The notes under the pieces: model-generated
Databases searched by the model: none
Seen by the model: the letters and a program-made list of their open reading frames with translations, nothing else
Told to the model about the DNA's origin: nothing
Position numbers and translations under genes: made by a program
Shown: positions 26,313 through 34,541 of the stretch, piece by piece
How the letters are laid out: every line of letters begins with the position of its first letter
Position numbering within the stretch: position 1 is the stretch's first letter
Assembly (NCBI GenBank): GCA_020851655.1
Contig: JADZCI010000151.1
Span: forward strand, 1-34,541
Origin: Bryobacterales bacterium
GTDB taxonomy: Bacteria; Acidobacteriota; Terriglobia; Bryobacterales; Bryobacteraceae
Reading direction: 5' to 3'
Length of the DNA stretch: 34,541 bases

Positions 26313-27719
26313 TTACAGTTGGAAGCTGTCGCCCCGCTTGGGAATCGTCACCCGCAGCCCGTACATGGCTTCAATCGCCTTGGCCAGCGCCGCTTGCTGC
26401 GACGGTTCGCCATGCACAAGAAAGACCTGTTTGAGCCCCCGCGCGATGGGCTTCATCCAACTCAACAACTCCATCTGATCGGCGTGGCCGCTCAGTTCAT
26501 TCAGCTTCACCACCTCGGCCCGCAGCGGCACCGGTTCGCCGAAAATCGGCACCTCGGGCATCCCCTCGACAATCTTGCGGCCCAGCGTGTGCTCGGCCTG
26601 AAATCCGGTTATCAGCACCGTATTCCTCGGATTGTCGATATTGTTGCGCAGGTGGTGCAAAATCCGCCCCGCTTCGCACATCCCGGAAGCGGAAATGATC
26701 AGCGCCGGACCCCGCAGGTCGTTCAACGCCTTCGATTCGGAAACCTCGCGTATGTAACGCAGCCGCGAAAATCCAAACGGATCTTCGCCGTTCTTCACAA
26801 AGTTCACCGTCTCGGTGTCGTAAAGGTTGCTGTGCTTGCGGAACACCTCCGTCACACTGACCGCCAGCGGGCTGTCCACAAAAATCGGAATGGCCGGAAT
26901 GCGCTCCTCGTTCATCAGCTTGTGAAGCACCAGCACCACCTGCTGCGTCCGCCCGACCGCGAACGCCGGACAGATGATCTTGCCGCCCCGCGCCGCCGTC
27001 CTCCTCACCACGTCGCCGAGCTTCTGCTCCACCTTGCCGATGTCCTTGTGCAGGCGGTCGCCATAGGTGCTCTCCATGATGAGGTAGTCCACCTGCGGCA
27101 TCGGCTCGGGGTCCCGGATGATTGGCAGATTCTTGCGTCCGACATCGCCCGAAAAGCCCAGCCGGACCCGGCTCGCCCGGTCTTCAATCACCACCGAAGT
27201 CGAACCGAGCATGTGTCCGGCGTCCACCGTGTGGCACGCCACTCCGTCCACGACATCGAACGCCGCGCCCAACTCCACCGCCCGGAACAAAGGCAGCGTG
27301 GCTTCAGCGTCGGCGACCGTGTGTACGGGCTCAACTGCTTCTCCGTCCGTCTCATCGCCGATCGAACGCCGGCGGTGCCGCCGCTTGGCGATGAACTCGG
27401 CATCCTTCTGTTGCAGGTAGGCCGAATCGAGCAGCATCGGACGGCACAGGTCGACCGTCGCCGGTGTCGTGTAAATCGGACCCCTGTAGCCGTCCTTAAC
27501 CAGCGTGGGCAGGTTTCCGCTGTGATCGATGTGCGCGTGTGACAGCACCACCGCCTTGACGCTGCCCGCGGCAAATGGAAACTTGGCGTTGATCTCGCGC
27601 GCCTCGCGCCGCCGCCCTTGAAACGTGCCGCACTCCAGCAGTATCCGTGCGCCGTTGACACCGAGTTCGTGCATGGAGCCGGTCACCGTCTGCGCCGCGC
27701 CCCAAAAAGTCAGCTTCAT
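26313..27719 (-). CDS. MBL-fold/beta-CASP hydrolase (CPSF73-like nuclease family)
   Basis: This 468-residue protein has the zinc motif S-H-A-H-I-D-H-S-G near residue 60, then G-H-M-L-G-S, F-S-G-D-V-G and E-S-T-Y-G-D. The beta-CASP cap (about 210-370) holds F-A-V-G-R-T-Q. The C-terminal part has the ligand motifs L-S-G-H-A-D and V-H-G-E, and an RMMBL-like end. This build is typical of CPSF73-like RNA endo/exonucleases that process RNA in the cytoplasm; the RNA target is unknown. Codons GTG-ATG stand together at the start; I take the ATG. It lies 6 nt after the methyltransferase-family gene and 13 nt before the VWA gene, so transcription is shared, although the function looks unrelated to LPS. 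Confidence 0.92.
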   Translation of the reverse strand: MKLTFWGAAQTVTGSMHELGVNGARILLECGTFQGRRREAREINAKFPFAAGSVKAVVLSHAHIDHSGNLPTLVKDGYRGPIYTTPATVDLCRPMLLDSAYLQQKDAEFIAKRRHRRRSIGDETDGEAVEPVHTVADAEATLPLFRAVELGAAFDVVDGVACHTVDAGHMLGSTSVVIEDRASRVRLGFSGDVGRKNLPIIRDPEPMPQVDYLIMESTYGDRLHKDIGKVEQKLGDVVRRTAARGGKIICPAFAVGRTQQVVLVLHKLMNEERIPAIPIFVDSPLAVSVTEVFRKHSNLYDTETVNFVKNGEDPFGFSRLRYIREVSESKALNDLRGPALIISASGMCEAGRILHHLRNNIDNPRNTVLITGFQAEHTLGRKIVEGMPEVPIFGEPVPLRAEVVKLNELSGHADQMELLSWMKPIARGLKQVFLVHGEPSQQAALAKAIEAMYGLRVTIPKRGDSFQL

Positions 27720-27725
27720 CACCCG

Positions 27726-28268
27726 TCAGAATGGCACACTCTTCAGCGCGAGAAGGGCGTAGCCAATCACCGATGCCAGCAGGGCCTTGTACTCCTCGTT
27801 GCGCCTCCATTGCGCCGGGTCAAAGCCCGCCGTCGAAACGCTTGCCGGCGCCCTCGGCCAGAGCAGCGGGACCCTTTGCGCATAGTCGCCGAACTCGGGA
27901 AACAGCTTCCTCAAGTGCTCTTCCTCCTGCTCGATCACCGGCAGGTAAATCAGCACAAACACCCCGCCAAACAGCAGCCCCAGCCACCACACGCCCGACG
28001 CCACAACAAAGCCTCCGGCCAGCATCAGGCTGCCCAGGTACAGCGGGTTTCTCATCCACCCATAGGGCCCCGAGGTCGTAAGCGTCTGGTTCTTCCTCAG
28101 GTGCCCGGCCGCCCAGGCGCGCAGCGCCAGTCCCGCAACGCAGAACGGCAGGCCCGCCAGCAACGTCCACGGCGACGGCTTGGAAAACCAGGCCAGGGCA
28201 AACGCCAGCAGAAAACCGCACGGCACCCGAAATCGCTGCACCAGCCCCGCATAGCGCTTCGGAAACAC
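27726..28268 (-). CDS. isoprenylcysteine methyltransferase-family membrane protein
   Basis: This 180-residue protein has about four to five membrane segments and the family hallmarks G-P-Y-G-W-M-R-N-P-L-Y-L-G near the middle and E-Q-E-E-E-H-L-R-K-L-F-P-E-F with Y-A-Q-R-V-P-L-L-W-P after it. The eukaryotic relative methylates prenylated cysteines with S-adenosylmethionine; bacteria lack that substrate, and roles of bacterial members are largely unknown (lipid or small-molecule methylation is suspected). The GTG start directly follows the TAG of the heptosyltransferase gene; AGGTGA 6-7 nt upstream may act as ribosome site. Its place after two heptosyltransferases hints at envelope lipid modification, which is inference. 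Confidence 0.85.
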   Translation of the reverse strand: MFPKRYAGLVQRFRVPCGFLLAFALAWFSKPSPWTLLAGLPFCVAGLALRAWAAGHLRKNQTLTTSGPYGWMRNPLYLGSLMLAGGFVVASGVWWLGLLFGGVFVLIYLPVIEQEEEHLRKLFPEFGDYAQRVPLLWPRAPASVSTAGFDPAQWRRNEEYKALLASVIGYALLALKSVPF

Positions 28269-29213
28269 CTACATCACCTGCCTCAACACATCAAAGACCG
28301 CGTGCGGCCGGATGGCCCACATGCTGGAGTCGATCGCCGCGCCCCGCTTGTAGGTCGTCGCCGCCAGTGGATGCCGCAGCACCTGTATCGGCGCGCCATA
28401 AGGACCGTTGCGCGCCGGATCGGTCGGCCCGTAAATCGCGGCCCCTTTCTTGCCCAGCGCCGCCGCGATGTGCAGCGGACCGCTGTCGACGCCCACCACC
28501 GCCGCCGCCCGGCGCGTCGCCCAGATCAACCCCGCGATGCCCGAGCAGTTCACCGTGGCGCCCGTAATCAATTCCAGTTCCATGCGCGACTGCGGCGCGC
28601 CGTTCACCACCAGGCGCACCCCGGCTTCCCCCAACAACCCGGCCAGCGTTCTCCAGTATTCAAGCGGCCACTGCTTGGACGTCCAGCCCGCCAAAGGACA
28701 GCCCAGCACAAACGGTTCCTCCGGCAGCGCTTCTTCCGGCAACCCCGGCCCGATCTTGAATTCTGAAATCTCCGGCGATCCTCCGCACGCCGCCGCCACC
28801 TCCAGGTTCCGCTCCACCACGTGGCGCGCCGCCGCCTTGACCCGGCGGTTGTACAGCGCCGCCGCCAGTCCCTCGCGCGCTTGTTCGGCGCAGTATCCGG
28901 CGCGTGCCGGCGCGCCGCTGAACCACGCCACCGCCGCCGATTGGATCAGCCCCTGAAAATCCACAGCCAGGTCGAAGTCCAGCCGCCGGAACTTCCGGAT
29001 CGCGGCCCGTACCGTTATCCACTCCCGGCGGTTGATGGCGATAAGGCCAGCCACGTCCGGATTGTTTTCCAGAAGCGGCCGCCAGCGTGGATGAATCGCC
29101 CAGTAGATCTCCGCTCCAGCATGGCCCTTCTTCAGCGACGCGACCGCCGGCAGGGCGTGGATGATGTCGCCCATCGCCCCCAGCCGCACCACGAGAATTC
29201 GCTTAACCGCCAT
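28269..29213 (-). CDS. waaC: ADP-heptose:LPS heptosyltransferase I-like (GT9)
   Basis: This 314-residue GT9 protein begins M-A-V-K-R-I-L-V-V-R-L-G-A-M-G-D, the usual heptosyltransferase opening. Asp-rich acceptor-side segments follow, then C-P-L-A-G-W-T-S-K-Q-W-P and V-G-V-D-S-G-P-L-H-I-A-A-A-L, the nucleotide-heptose site. It should add the first L,D-heptose to Kdo in the inner core of LPS, on the cytoplasmic face of the inner membrane. Its start codon overlaps the end of the degenerate nucleotidyltransferase-like gene by 11 nt; another ATG 15 nt upstream (29228) is possible. The symbol is by family resemblance and gene context. Confidence 0.83.
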   Translation of the reverse strand: MAVKRILVVRLGAMGDIIHALPAVASLKKGHAGAEIYWAIHPRWRPLLENNPDVAGLIAINRREWITVRAAIRKFRRLDFDLAVDFQGLIQSAAVAWFSGAPARAGYCAEQAREGLAAALYNRRVKAAARHVVERNLEVAAACGGSPEISEFKIGPGLPEEALPEEPFVLGCPLAGWTSKQWPLEYWRTLAGLLGEAGVRLVVNGAPQSRMELELITGATVNCSGIAGLIWATRRAAAVVGVDSGPLHIAAALGKKGAAIYGPTDPARNGPYGAPIQVLRHPLAATTYKRGAAIDSSMWAIRPHAVFDVLRQVM

Positions 29214-29571
29214 TCCTGCGCCGGACATGCTCGACAAAATCCCGCATCGTCTCTTCGTCTTGCCGCTCAAACGACACCGGCTGCCGCCCCAGTTCCGGCA
29301 AGTCCTCCAGTACGACCATCGTGACCGGCGCCAGCGCCGCCACCAGTTCCGCGCGCGCCCGCGCCGGCAGGATCGGGTTCTCCGGATCGCGAATCGCCAC
29401 CACAAGCTTGCGCCCTTTGGCCGCTTCCGCCAGGCGCTGCGCGTGTGTAGCCAGCAGCGGATCGAAGAAGCCGGATACGACCGCCGGGTCCTCGCCAGCC
29501 GCGCACCAGGAGGCGATCGCCTTCGACGCTTCCTCGGCGCCGACGATCTTAGAACGTGTGTCCAATCTCAC
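29203..29571 (-). CDS. degenerate RfaE2/nucleotidyltransferase-like protein
   Basis: This 122-residue protein resembles, over its length, the heptose-1-phosphate adenylyltransferase encoded about 1 kb away (30650-31135). Residues 34-47 read G-F-F-D-P-L-L-A-T-H-A-Q-R-L, matching N-G-C-Y-D-I-L-H-P-G-H-I-R-L of the active enzyme; the L-H-P-G-H motif is changed to L-L-A-T-H, so one catalytic His and the Gly are lost. A later P-I-L-P-A-R-A-R-A-E-L matches P-L-I-P-E-S-G-R-V-A-L. The C-terminal part with K-G-S-D-W is missing. It is therefore probably not a working adenylyltransferase, but may regulate or bind heptose precursors. The GTG start overlaps the waaF stop (GTGA), and the frame is intact. 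It could also be a diverged transferase with another substrate. Confidence 0.72.
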   Translation of the reverse strand: MRLDTRSKIVGAEEASKAIASWCAAGEDPAVVSGFFDPLLATHAQRLAEAAKGRKLVVAIRDPENPILPARARAELVAALAPVTMVVLEDLPELGRQPVSFERQDEETMRDFVEHVRRRNGG

Positions 29572-30611
29572 CCACCCGTCTTCTTTTGTAGCAAGCCGAG
29601 AGCCGCTTCCACCACGAACTCCGCCTCCACTGCTTTCATGCAGCGGTGGTCGATCGGGCACTCGCGCAACAGGCACGGGCTGCACTCGACGTCGCGCCGG
29701 ACCACCCGCGCCAGCGGGCCCGTCGGCCCCGTCGTGATGTGATTGGTGGCGCCGAAGACCGCCACCGTGGGCGTCTCCAGCGCCGAAGCGATGTGCATCG
29801 CCCCCGAATCGTTCGTCAGATAAACGCGGCAAGCCGCCGCCCGCTCGATAAACTCCCGCAGGCTCGTCGCTCCGGCATAATTGGCCGCCCTCACCCCCGC
29901 CGCCTCAATCTGCGTCCGGATGGATTCACACAGGTCGCGCTCGGCGCCGGATCCAAACAACGCCACCACGCCCTCCACTTCGCGCGCCACCCGCACCGCC
30001 GCCGCCGTGAAGCGCTCCGGAATCCAACGCTTGGCGTTGCCATACGCCGCTCCTGGACTCAGCCCGACGACCGCGCTCGTAATGCCTTCCCTGGCAAAGC
30101 GCTCCCGCCCCGCCTCCCGCGCCTCCTGCCGGCTCCCCAGCCGGATCAATGCCTCATCCGGCAGACCCTCCAACCAGCCCGCCCGCCGCAGCAGTTCCAG
30201 GTAGTAGAAGCTCTCGTGCGGCGGAATGGCGCCTCCCTCGGGCGCCGGTACCGCGTGCGTCAACAGCAGTGTGCGGCTGTCCCGCGCGTAGCCGGTCCGC
30301 ACCGGTATCCGCGCCATCCACGCAATCAGCGCGGCATCAAACGCGTTCTGCAACAGCAGCGCGCAATCGAAGTTCATCGCCCGCAGTTGGCGCGCCGTCT
30401 CCCGCCGGTCACGCCACGACTTGGGGTGGTACGGAATGATTGTGTCCGCAAACCGTTCATGGCCGTAGAGGTCGGCTACCCACGGCCGGGCCAGGACCGC
30501 GATATAAGCCTCCGGCCACTTCCCGCGTATGGCGGCCAGCGCCGGCAGGCTCATCACCGCATCGCCCACCCAGTTGGTGGCTCGCACCAGGATTCGCTTC
30601 AACTCTGCCAT
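29568..30611 (-). CDS. waaF: ADP-heptose:LPS heptosyltransferase II
   Basis: This 347-residue GT9 protein has V-R-A-T-N-W-V-G-D-A-V-M-S at the N-terminus, S-P-G-A-A-Y-G-N-A-K-R-W in the centre, N-D-S-G-A-M-H-I-A-S-A-L-E in the donor site, and C-P-I-D-H-R-C-M near the C-terminus, all diagnostic for WaaF. It adds the second heptose to the LPS inner core. It is first in the six-gene minus-strand run and is divergent from the heptose adenylyltransferase gene, with only 38 bp between them. A GGAAGG lies about 11 nt before the ATG, and a TAGGAT hexamer 26 nt before it. Confidence 0.93.
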   Translation of the reverse strand: MAELKRILVRATNWVGDAVMSLPALAAIRGKWPEAYIAVLARPWVADLYGHERFADTIIPYHPKSWRDRRETARQLRAMNFDCALLLQNAFDAALIAWMARIPVRTGYARDSRTLLLTHAVPAPEGGAIPPHESFYYLELLRRAGWLEGLPDEALIRLGSRQEAREAGRERFAREGITSAVVGLSPGAAYGNAKRWIPERFTAAAVRVAREVEGVVALFGSGAERDLCESIRTQIEAAGVRAANYAGATSLREFIERAAACRVYLTNDSGAMHIASALETPTVAVFGATNHITTGPTGPLARVVRRDVECSPCLLRECPIDHRCMKAVEAEFVVEAALGLLQKKTGG

Positions 30612-30649
30612 CGTAGCCGAACCTTCCCCGATGTTGCATCCTAAGAAAC

Positions 30650-31135
30650 ATGGGCGAGTTTTACTCCCGCGCGCGCTTGGTCGAGGCGCGTGCCAACTGG
30701 CGCCGCGCCGGAAAGAAGGTCGTCTTCACCAACGGCTGCTATGACATCCTGCACCCCGGCCACATCCGCCTCCTCGAAGCCTGCCGTTCCATGGGCGATG
30801 TGCTCATCCTCGCGCTGAACTCCGATTCCAGCGTCGCCCGGCTCAAAGGCCCCACCCGCCCGCTGATCCCCGAATCCGGCCGCGTGGCCCTGGCGCGGGC
30901 GCTCCAAGCCGTCGACGCCGTCACCACGTTCGACGAGGACACGCCGCGCGAACTCATCGCCGCCGTCTTGCCCGACATCCTCGTCAAAGGTTCCGATTGG
31001 TCGCACTTCGTCGCCGGACGCGAAGAGGTCGAAGCCGCCGGCGGCGAAGTCCGCTTGCTGCCCCTCGAACCCGGCTACTCCACAACTGCCACGGTAGAGG
31101 AGATTCTGGCCCGCCGCTCCGCCGTACGTCCGTGA
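30650..31135 (+). CDS. rfaE2: D-glycero-beta-D-manno-heptose 1-phosphate adenylyltransferase (HldE C-domain, stand-alone)
   Basis: This 161-residue enzyme has the nucleotidyltransferase motif T-N-G-C-Y-D-I-L-H-P-G-H (27-38), the N-S-D-S-S-V and K-G-P-T-R-P segments, and V-K-G-S-D-W near residue 115. It joins ATP and heptose 1-phosphate to make ADP-heptose, the donor for the two heptosyltransferases across the divergent 38-bp gap. In E. coli this activity is fused to the kinase in HldE; here it is a separate protein, and the kinase, phosphatase and epimerase genes are not in the window. Its TGA overlaps the mfd GTG as GTGA, so mfd translation is probably coupled to it. Confidence 0.92.
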   Translation: MGEFYSRARLVEARANWRRAGKKVVFTNGCYDILHPGHIRLLEACRSMGDVLILALNSDSSVARLKGPTRPLIPESGRVALARALQAVDAVTTFDEDTPRELIAAVLPDILVKGSDWSHFVAGREEVEAAGGEVRLLPLEPGYSTTATVEEILARRSAVRP

Positions 31136-34100
31136 TCAATCCCGCCGTTCGCGAAGAGTTCCACTCCCTTTCCCGCCACCCTGCTTTCCAGGAGCTGATT
31201 CGCACCCTCGGCCGCCGCGAACCGGGACGCGTCTCCCTGTCCGGGCTCACCCTCACCGCCAAAGCGCTCTACTTGACCTTGCTCTGGCAAAACCTCGAGC
31301 ATCCGCTGCTTGTCATCGTCGATACCAACCGCCGCGCCGAAGTCCTGGCCAGTCTGCTCGATACCTTCTACGATCTGCTCATCGCGGGCAAAGGCTCGCC
31401 ACGCCCGCTGCTGATTCCCGCCCTCGATGTCTTCCCCGGCCAGAATCTCTCGCCGCACAGCGAAATCAAGGCGCAGCGCGCCGTCGGGCTCTATCGCCTG
31501 GCGTCCGGCAAGACCTCCATTACCGTCACGCCCGTCGCTTCCGCGCTGCTCCGCACCGAACCGCCTGAGTATCACCGGCGCCTCGCCCTCACGCTCCGCA
31601 CCGGCGATGAAATCTCCCTCGACGATCTCGCCCAACACCTCGAAAGCGTCGGCTACGAAAAGCGTGAGCCGGTGGAAATGGAAGGTGAGTATTCCATCCG
31701 CGGCGGAATCTTCGACGTCTTTCCCGCCGAAGCCCACCGCCCCGTCCGCATCGAGTTCTTCGGCGACACGGTCGAGAGCCTCCGGCGCTTCGACCCGGAA
31801 ACCCAGCGCTCCATCCTGAAGATCGAGGAGTTCACCGCCTTGCCTCTCGAGGAAGCGCAGCGCACCCCTGACATGCTGCGCGAGTTGGCCGAAAAAACCG
31901 GACGCCCCGGCCTCGTGCCCGGCGAGACATTCCCCGGATGGGAGCTTCTCACGCCCCTCGTGCGCCCACGCACCCACACCATCGAATCCCTCCTCGATCG
32001 TCCCATCGTAGTCTGGGACGAACCCGAACTCGCCCGGGAGACCGCCGCCCGCCTCTGGAAACGCATCGAACCAGCCGAAGAAACCCCGCAAATCGATCCG
32101 GGGTTGATCTTCCTGCGCTGGGGCGAACTGCAAGCCGCCAACACCGAACGGCGGGAAGTCGAACTCCGCGAACTCGCCTTGGAACCGCCCCCGCACGGCA
32201 TCATTCAACTCGCCATCCCCTCGCGGCCTTCCACCGCCTTCCGGAACAACATTCAAGCCGCCATCAACCAGGCCAGGTCGCTGGTCGAACACGGCTCGCG
32301 CGTCGCCTTCTTCGCCTCCGCCTCCGGTGAACTCGAACGTCTCGCCGACATCTTCACCGAATACAAGCTGCCCTTCCAACTCGGTATCGAAGTCGAGGGG
32401 CGGACCCCCGGATACCTCGCCGAACGCGCCTACCTCGCCATGAACATGGCGTCCGTCTACCTGGTTCAGGGCATGGTCCGCCGCGGCGTCGAGTTTCCCG
32501 ACTCCCGCCTCACCATCATCGGCTTCGAAGATCTCTTCGAGGCCTCTGCTCTGGTCGCCGAAGGCCCCAGCCCGCGATCCCACGTCGCCGCCTTTACTCC
32601 GGAATCGCTCGACCTCGTGCCCGGCGACTATGTCGTCCACGTGCAGCACGGCGTGGGAAGATTCGCCGCGCTCCGCCAGGTCGGCAACGGCGACGGAGCG
32701 CAGGACTTCATGATGCTCGAGTACGCGGGCGACGCCAAATTGTACGTCCCGCTCACCCGCCTGGACCTGATCCAGAAATATCGCAGCTCAGGCGATGCCA
32801 CCCCGCCGCTCGACAAGTTGGGCGGCGTCACCTGGTCCAAGACCAAGTCCAAGGTCAAAGCCAAAATGCGCGACATGGCCGAAGAGTTGTTGAAACTCTA
32901 CGCCGGGCGCAAAATGGCCAGCGGGTTCGCCTTCTCCCCTGACAGCGCCTGGCAGCGGGAATTCGAAGAAGCCTTCGAATACACGCCCACACGCGACCAG
33001 AGCCAGGCCGTGGTCGAGATCAAACGCGACATGGAAGCCTCCAGCCCCATGGACCGCCTCCTCTGCGGCGACGTCGGCTTCGGAAAAACCGAGGTGGCCA
33101 TGCGCGCCGCCTTCAAAGCGCTCGGCGACGGCAAACAGGTGGCCATCCTGGCGCCCACAACCGTCCTGGCATTGCAGCATTTCGAAACCTTCCGCCGCCG
33201 CATGGCCGCCTTCCCCATTCGCGTCGAAATGCTCAGCCGCTTCCGCACCCCTAAGGAGATCAAGACGATTCTCGCCGGCCTGGCGGCCGGCAAAGTGGAT
33301 ATTCTCGTCGGCACCCATCGCCTGCTGTCGAAGGACGTCGAGTTCCCCGACCTCGGCCTTCTGGTCGTCGACGAAGAGCAACGCTTCGGCGTGCGTCACA
33401 AAGAACGGCTCAAGCAGCTCAAACAGAACCTCGATGTGCTCACCTTGAGCGCCACCCCGATTCCGCGCACTCTGCACATGTCACTCCTCGGGTTGCGCGA
33501 CATGTCCGTCATCGAAACGCCGCCCAAAGACCGCCTCGCCATCCACACCGTCGTCGCCAAGTTCAACAAGGACCTCATCAAGACCGCCATCGAGCAGGAA
33601 CTGAGCCGCGGCGGGCAGGTCTACTTCGTCCACAACCGCGTCGAGAGCATCTGGACCCGCGCCGCCATGCTTCAGGAACTGGTTCCTCAAGCCTCAATCA
33701 CCGTCGGCCATGGACAGATGGGCGAGGAAGATCTGGAAAAAGTCCTCCTCGGCTTCATGCACCACGAGTACGACATCTTCGTCTGCACCACGATCGTCGA
33801 AAACGGGCTCGATATTCCGCTGGCCAACACCATGGTCATCGAGAACGCGGAGCGCTACGGTTTGTCGGAGTTGTATCAGCTTCGCGGCCGCGTTGGACGC
33901 TCCAACCGCCGCGCCTACGCCTACCTGCTGGTGCCCGAAGACGCCGAGCTGACCGAAGTCGCCCGCAAGCGCCTCGCCGCGCTCAAGGAGTTCAGCGACC
34001 TTGGCGCCGGCTTCAAAATCGCCGCCCTCGACCTGGAACTGCGCGGCGCCGGCAACCTGCTCGGCGGCGAACAGCATGGCCACATCGCCGCCGTCGGCTA

Positions 34101-34541
34101 CGAAACCTACCTCAAGCTCCTGGACGAGACCGCCAGAGAACTTCGCGGCGAAGAAGTCCTGCCCGAAGTCCATGCCACCCTCAACCTCGGAATGGACATC
34201 CGCATTCCACACGACTACATTGCCGACGAACAGCAGCGCCTCCGGGCCTATAAAAGGATTGCCGACGCCGGCGAACCCGAAAAGGCCGCCAAACTGCTCG
34301 CCGAACTGGAAGACCGCTACGGCGCCCTCCCCGACGCCGTCCGCCTCCTGGCCGGCTTCTCGCAACTCAAAACCCAGGCCGAACGCATGGGTGTCGAAAC
34401 CATGGACCGCCGCGGCGGCGGCGTCAACATCAAGTTCCACCCCGAGTCCCGCGTCGACCCCCGCAAACTCATGCGCCTCGTCGGCGAAACCGAAGGCGCC
34501 CAGTTCACCCCAGCCGGCGTCCTGCGCCTCCCCCTGCCCCC
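31132..34541 (+). CDS. mfd: transcription-repair coupling factor Mfd (3' end cut by window)
   Basis: The frame is open from GTG 31132 to the right edge, 1136 codons, against about 1150 for typical Mfd, so only a short tail is missing. Mfd is the ATP-driven translocase that removes RNA polymerase stalled at DNA damage and recruits UvrA. The N-terminal UvrB-like part lies in about 1-350 (with [11 protein letters not shown]). The polymerase-interaction domain starts near 497 ([15 protein letters not shown]). Walker A is G-D-V-G-F-G-K-T-E with Lys652, the helicase box is D-E-E-Q (747-750), and a G-R-V-G-R-S motif VI lies near 921. The GTG overlaps the rfaE2 stop by 4 nt. Confidence 0.96.
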   Translation, partial: MINPAVREEFHSLSRHPAFQELIRTLGRREPGRVSLSGLTLTAKALYLTLLWQNLEHPLLVIVDTNRRAEVLASLLDTFYDLLIAGKGSPRPLLIPALDVFPGQNLSPHSEIKAQRAVGLYRLASGKTSITVTPVASALLRTEPPEYHRRLALTLRTGDEISLDDLAQHLESVGYEKREPVEMEGEYSIRGGIFDVFPAEAHRPVRIEFFGDTVESLRRFDPETQRSILKIEEFTALPLEEAQRTPDMLRELAEKTGRPGLVPGETFPGWELLTPLVRPRTHTIESLLDRPIVVWDEPELARETAARLWKRIEPAEETPQIDPGLIFLRWGELQAANTERREVELRELALEPPPHGIIQLAIPSRPSTAFRNNIQAAINQARSLVEHGSRVAFFASASGELERLADIFTEYKLPFQLGIEVEGRTPGYLAERAYLAMNMASVYLVQGMVRRGVEFPDSRLTIIGFEDLFEASALVAEGPSPRSHVAAFTPESLDLVPGDYVVHVQHGVGRFAALRQVGNGDGAQDFMMLEYAGDAKLYVPLTRLDLIQKYRSSGDATPPLDKLGGVTWSKTKSKVKAKMRDMAEELLKLYAGRKMASGFAFSPDSAWQREFEEAFEYTPTRDQSQAVVEIKRDMEASSPMDRLLCGDVGFGKTEVAMRAAFKALGDGKQVAILAPTTVLALQHFETFRRRMAAFPIRVEMLSRFRTPKEIKTILAGLAAGKVDILVGTHRLLSKDVEFPDLGLLVVDEEQRFGVRHKERLKQLKQNLDVLTLSATPIPRTLHMSLLGLRDMSVIETPPKDRLAIHTVVAKFNKDLIKTAIEQELSRGGQVYFVHNRVESIWTRAAMLQELVPQASITVGHGQMGEEDLEKVLLGFMHHEYDIFVCTTIVENGLDIPLANTMVIENAERYGLSELYQLRGRVGRSNRRAYAYLLVPEDAELTEVARKRLAALKEFSDLGAGFKIAALDLELRGAGNLLGGEQHGHIAAVGYETYLKLLDETARELRGEEVLPEVHATLNLGMDIRIPHDYIADEQQRLRAYKRIADAGEPEKAAKLLAELEDRYGALPDAVRLLAGFSQLKTQAERMGVETMDRRGGGVNIKFHPESRVDPRKLMRLVGETEGAQFTPAGVLRLPLP

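Noticed and set aside
31075..32649. 524-codon open frame on the minus strand opposite mfd
   Set aside because: Its product is low-complexity Gly/Glu/Asp/Phe-rich, as expected from the complement of GC-rich codons, while the plus strand shows clear Mfd domains.

Overview
The window is GC-rich DNA with densely packed genes, many GTG starts and 1-19 nt gene overlaps. It most likely comes from an acidobacterium, perhaps of the Bryobacter/Solibacter kind. The main pointers are a very long secreted TPR protein ending in a von Willebrand A domain of the type named VWFA-related Acidobacterial domain, a secreted beta-rich protein, and a PQQ-propeller protein carrying EF-hands. LPS heptose genes show a Gram-negative envelope. 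The taxonomic call is inference from protein families; no rRNA is present. No tRNA, insertion sequence, prophage or CRISPR array was seen, and no gene-free stretch exceeds about 190 bases.

Layout. 1-1115: the 3' end of an MsrQ-like haem membrane subunit converges on a secreted protein of unknown role. 1303-4795: serS is divergent from a fused alpha/beta thiamine-dependent 2-oxoacid dehydrogenase E1. 4808-6915: a NagX/HGSNAT-like membrane acyltransferase is divergent from a ribokinase, with an inverted repeat between them. 6897-13507: a minus-strand run holds a PQQ/EF-hand protein, a Cys/Met-metabolism PLP enzyme, a VOC protein, an MFS exporter, a TPR protein and a polytopic membrane protein. 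13623-22586: six plus-strand genes, each overlapping the next, encode an ANL-type acyl-activating enzyme, an aldehyde dehydrogenase-family reductase, a GT4 glycosyltransferase, an ABC ATPase, an FtsX-type permease and a secreted metallophosphoesterase.

22592-30611: a second minus-strand run reads heptosyltransferase II, a degenerate nucleotidyltransferase-like protein, heptosyltransferase I, an isoprenylcysteine-methyltransferase-family membrane protein, an MBL/beta-CASP hydrolase and the TPR-VWA protein. Divergent from it, 30650-34541 carries the heptose-1-phosphate adenylyltransferase and mfd, which runs off the right edge.

How the genes fit together: the heptose adenylyltransferase and the two heptosyltransferases make and attach ADP-heptose in the LPS inner core. 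The six-gene plus-strand operon is the best candidate for an undescribed system. Its content suggests activation and reduction of a carboxylic (perhaps fatty) acid, glycosylation, and ABC-driven export or lipid/lipoprotein handling, with a periplasmic phosphohydrolase at the end. A second theme is gene expression: TANNNT hexamers lie 5-9 nt before several start codons, which suggests leaderless transcripts, while tight runs rely on GTGA/ATGA coupling.
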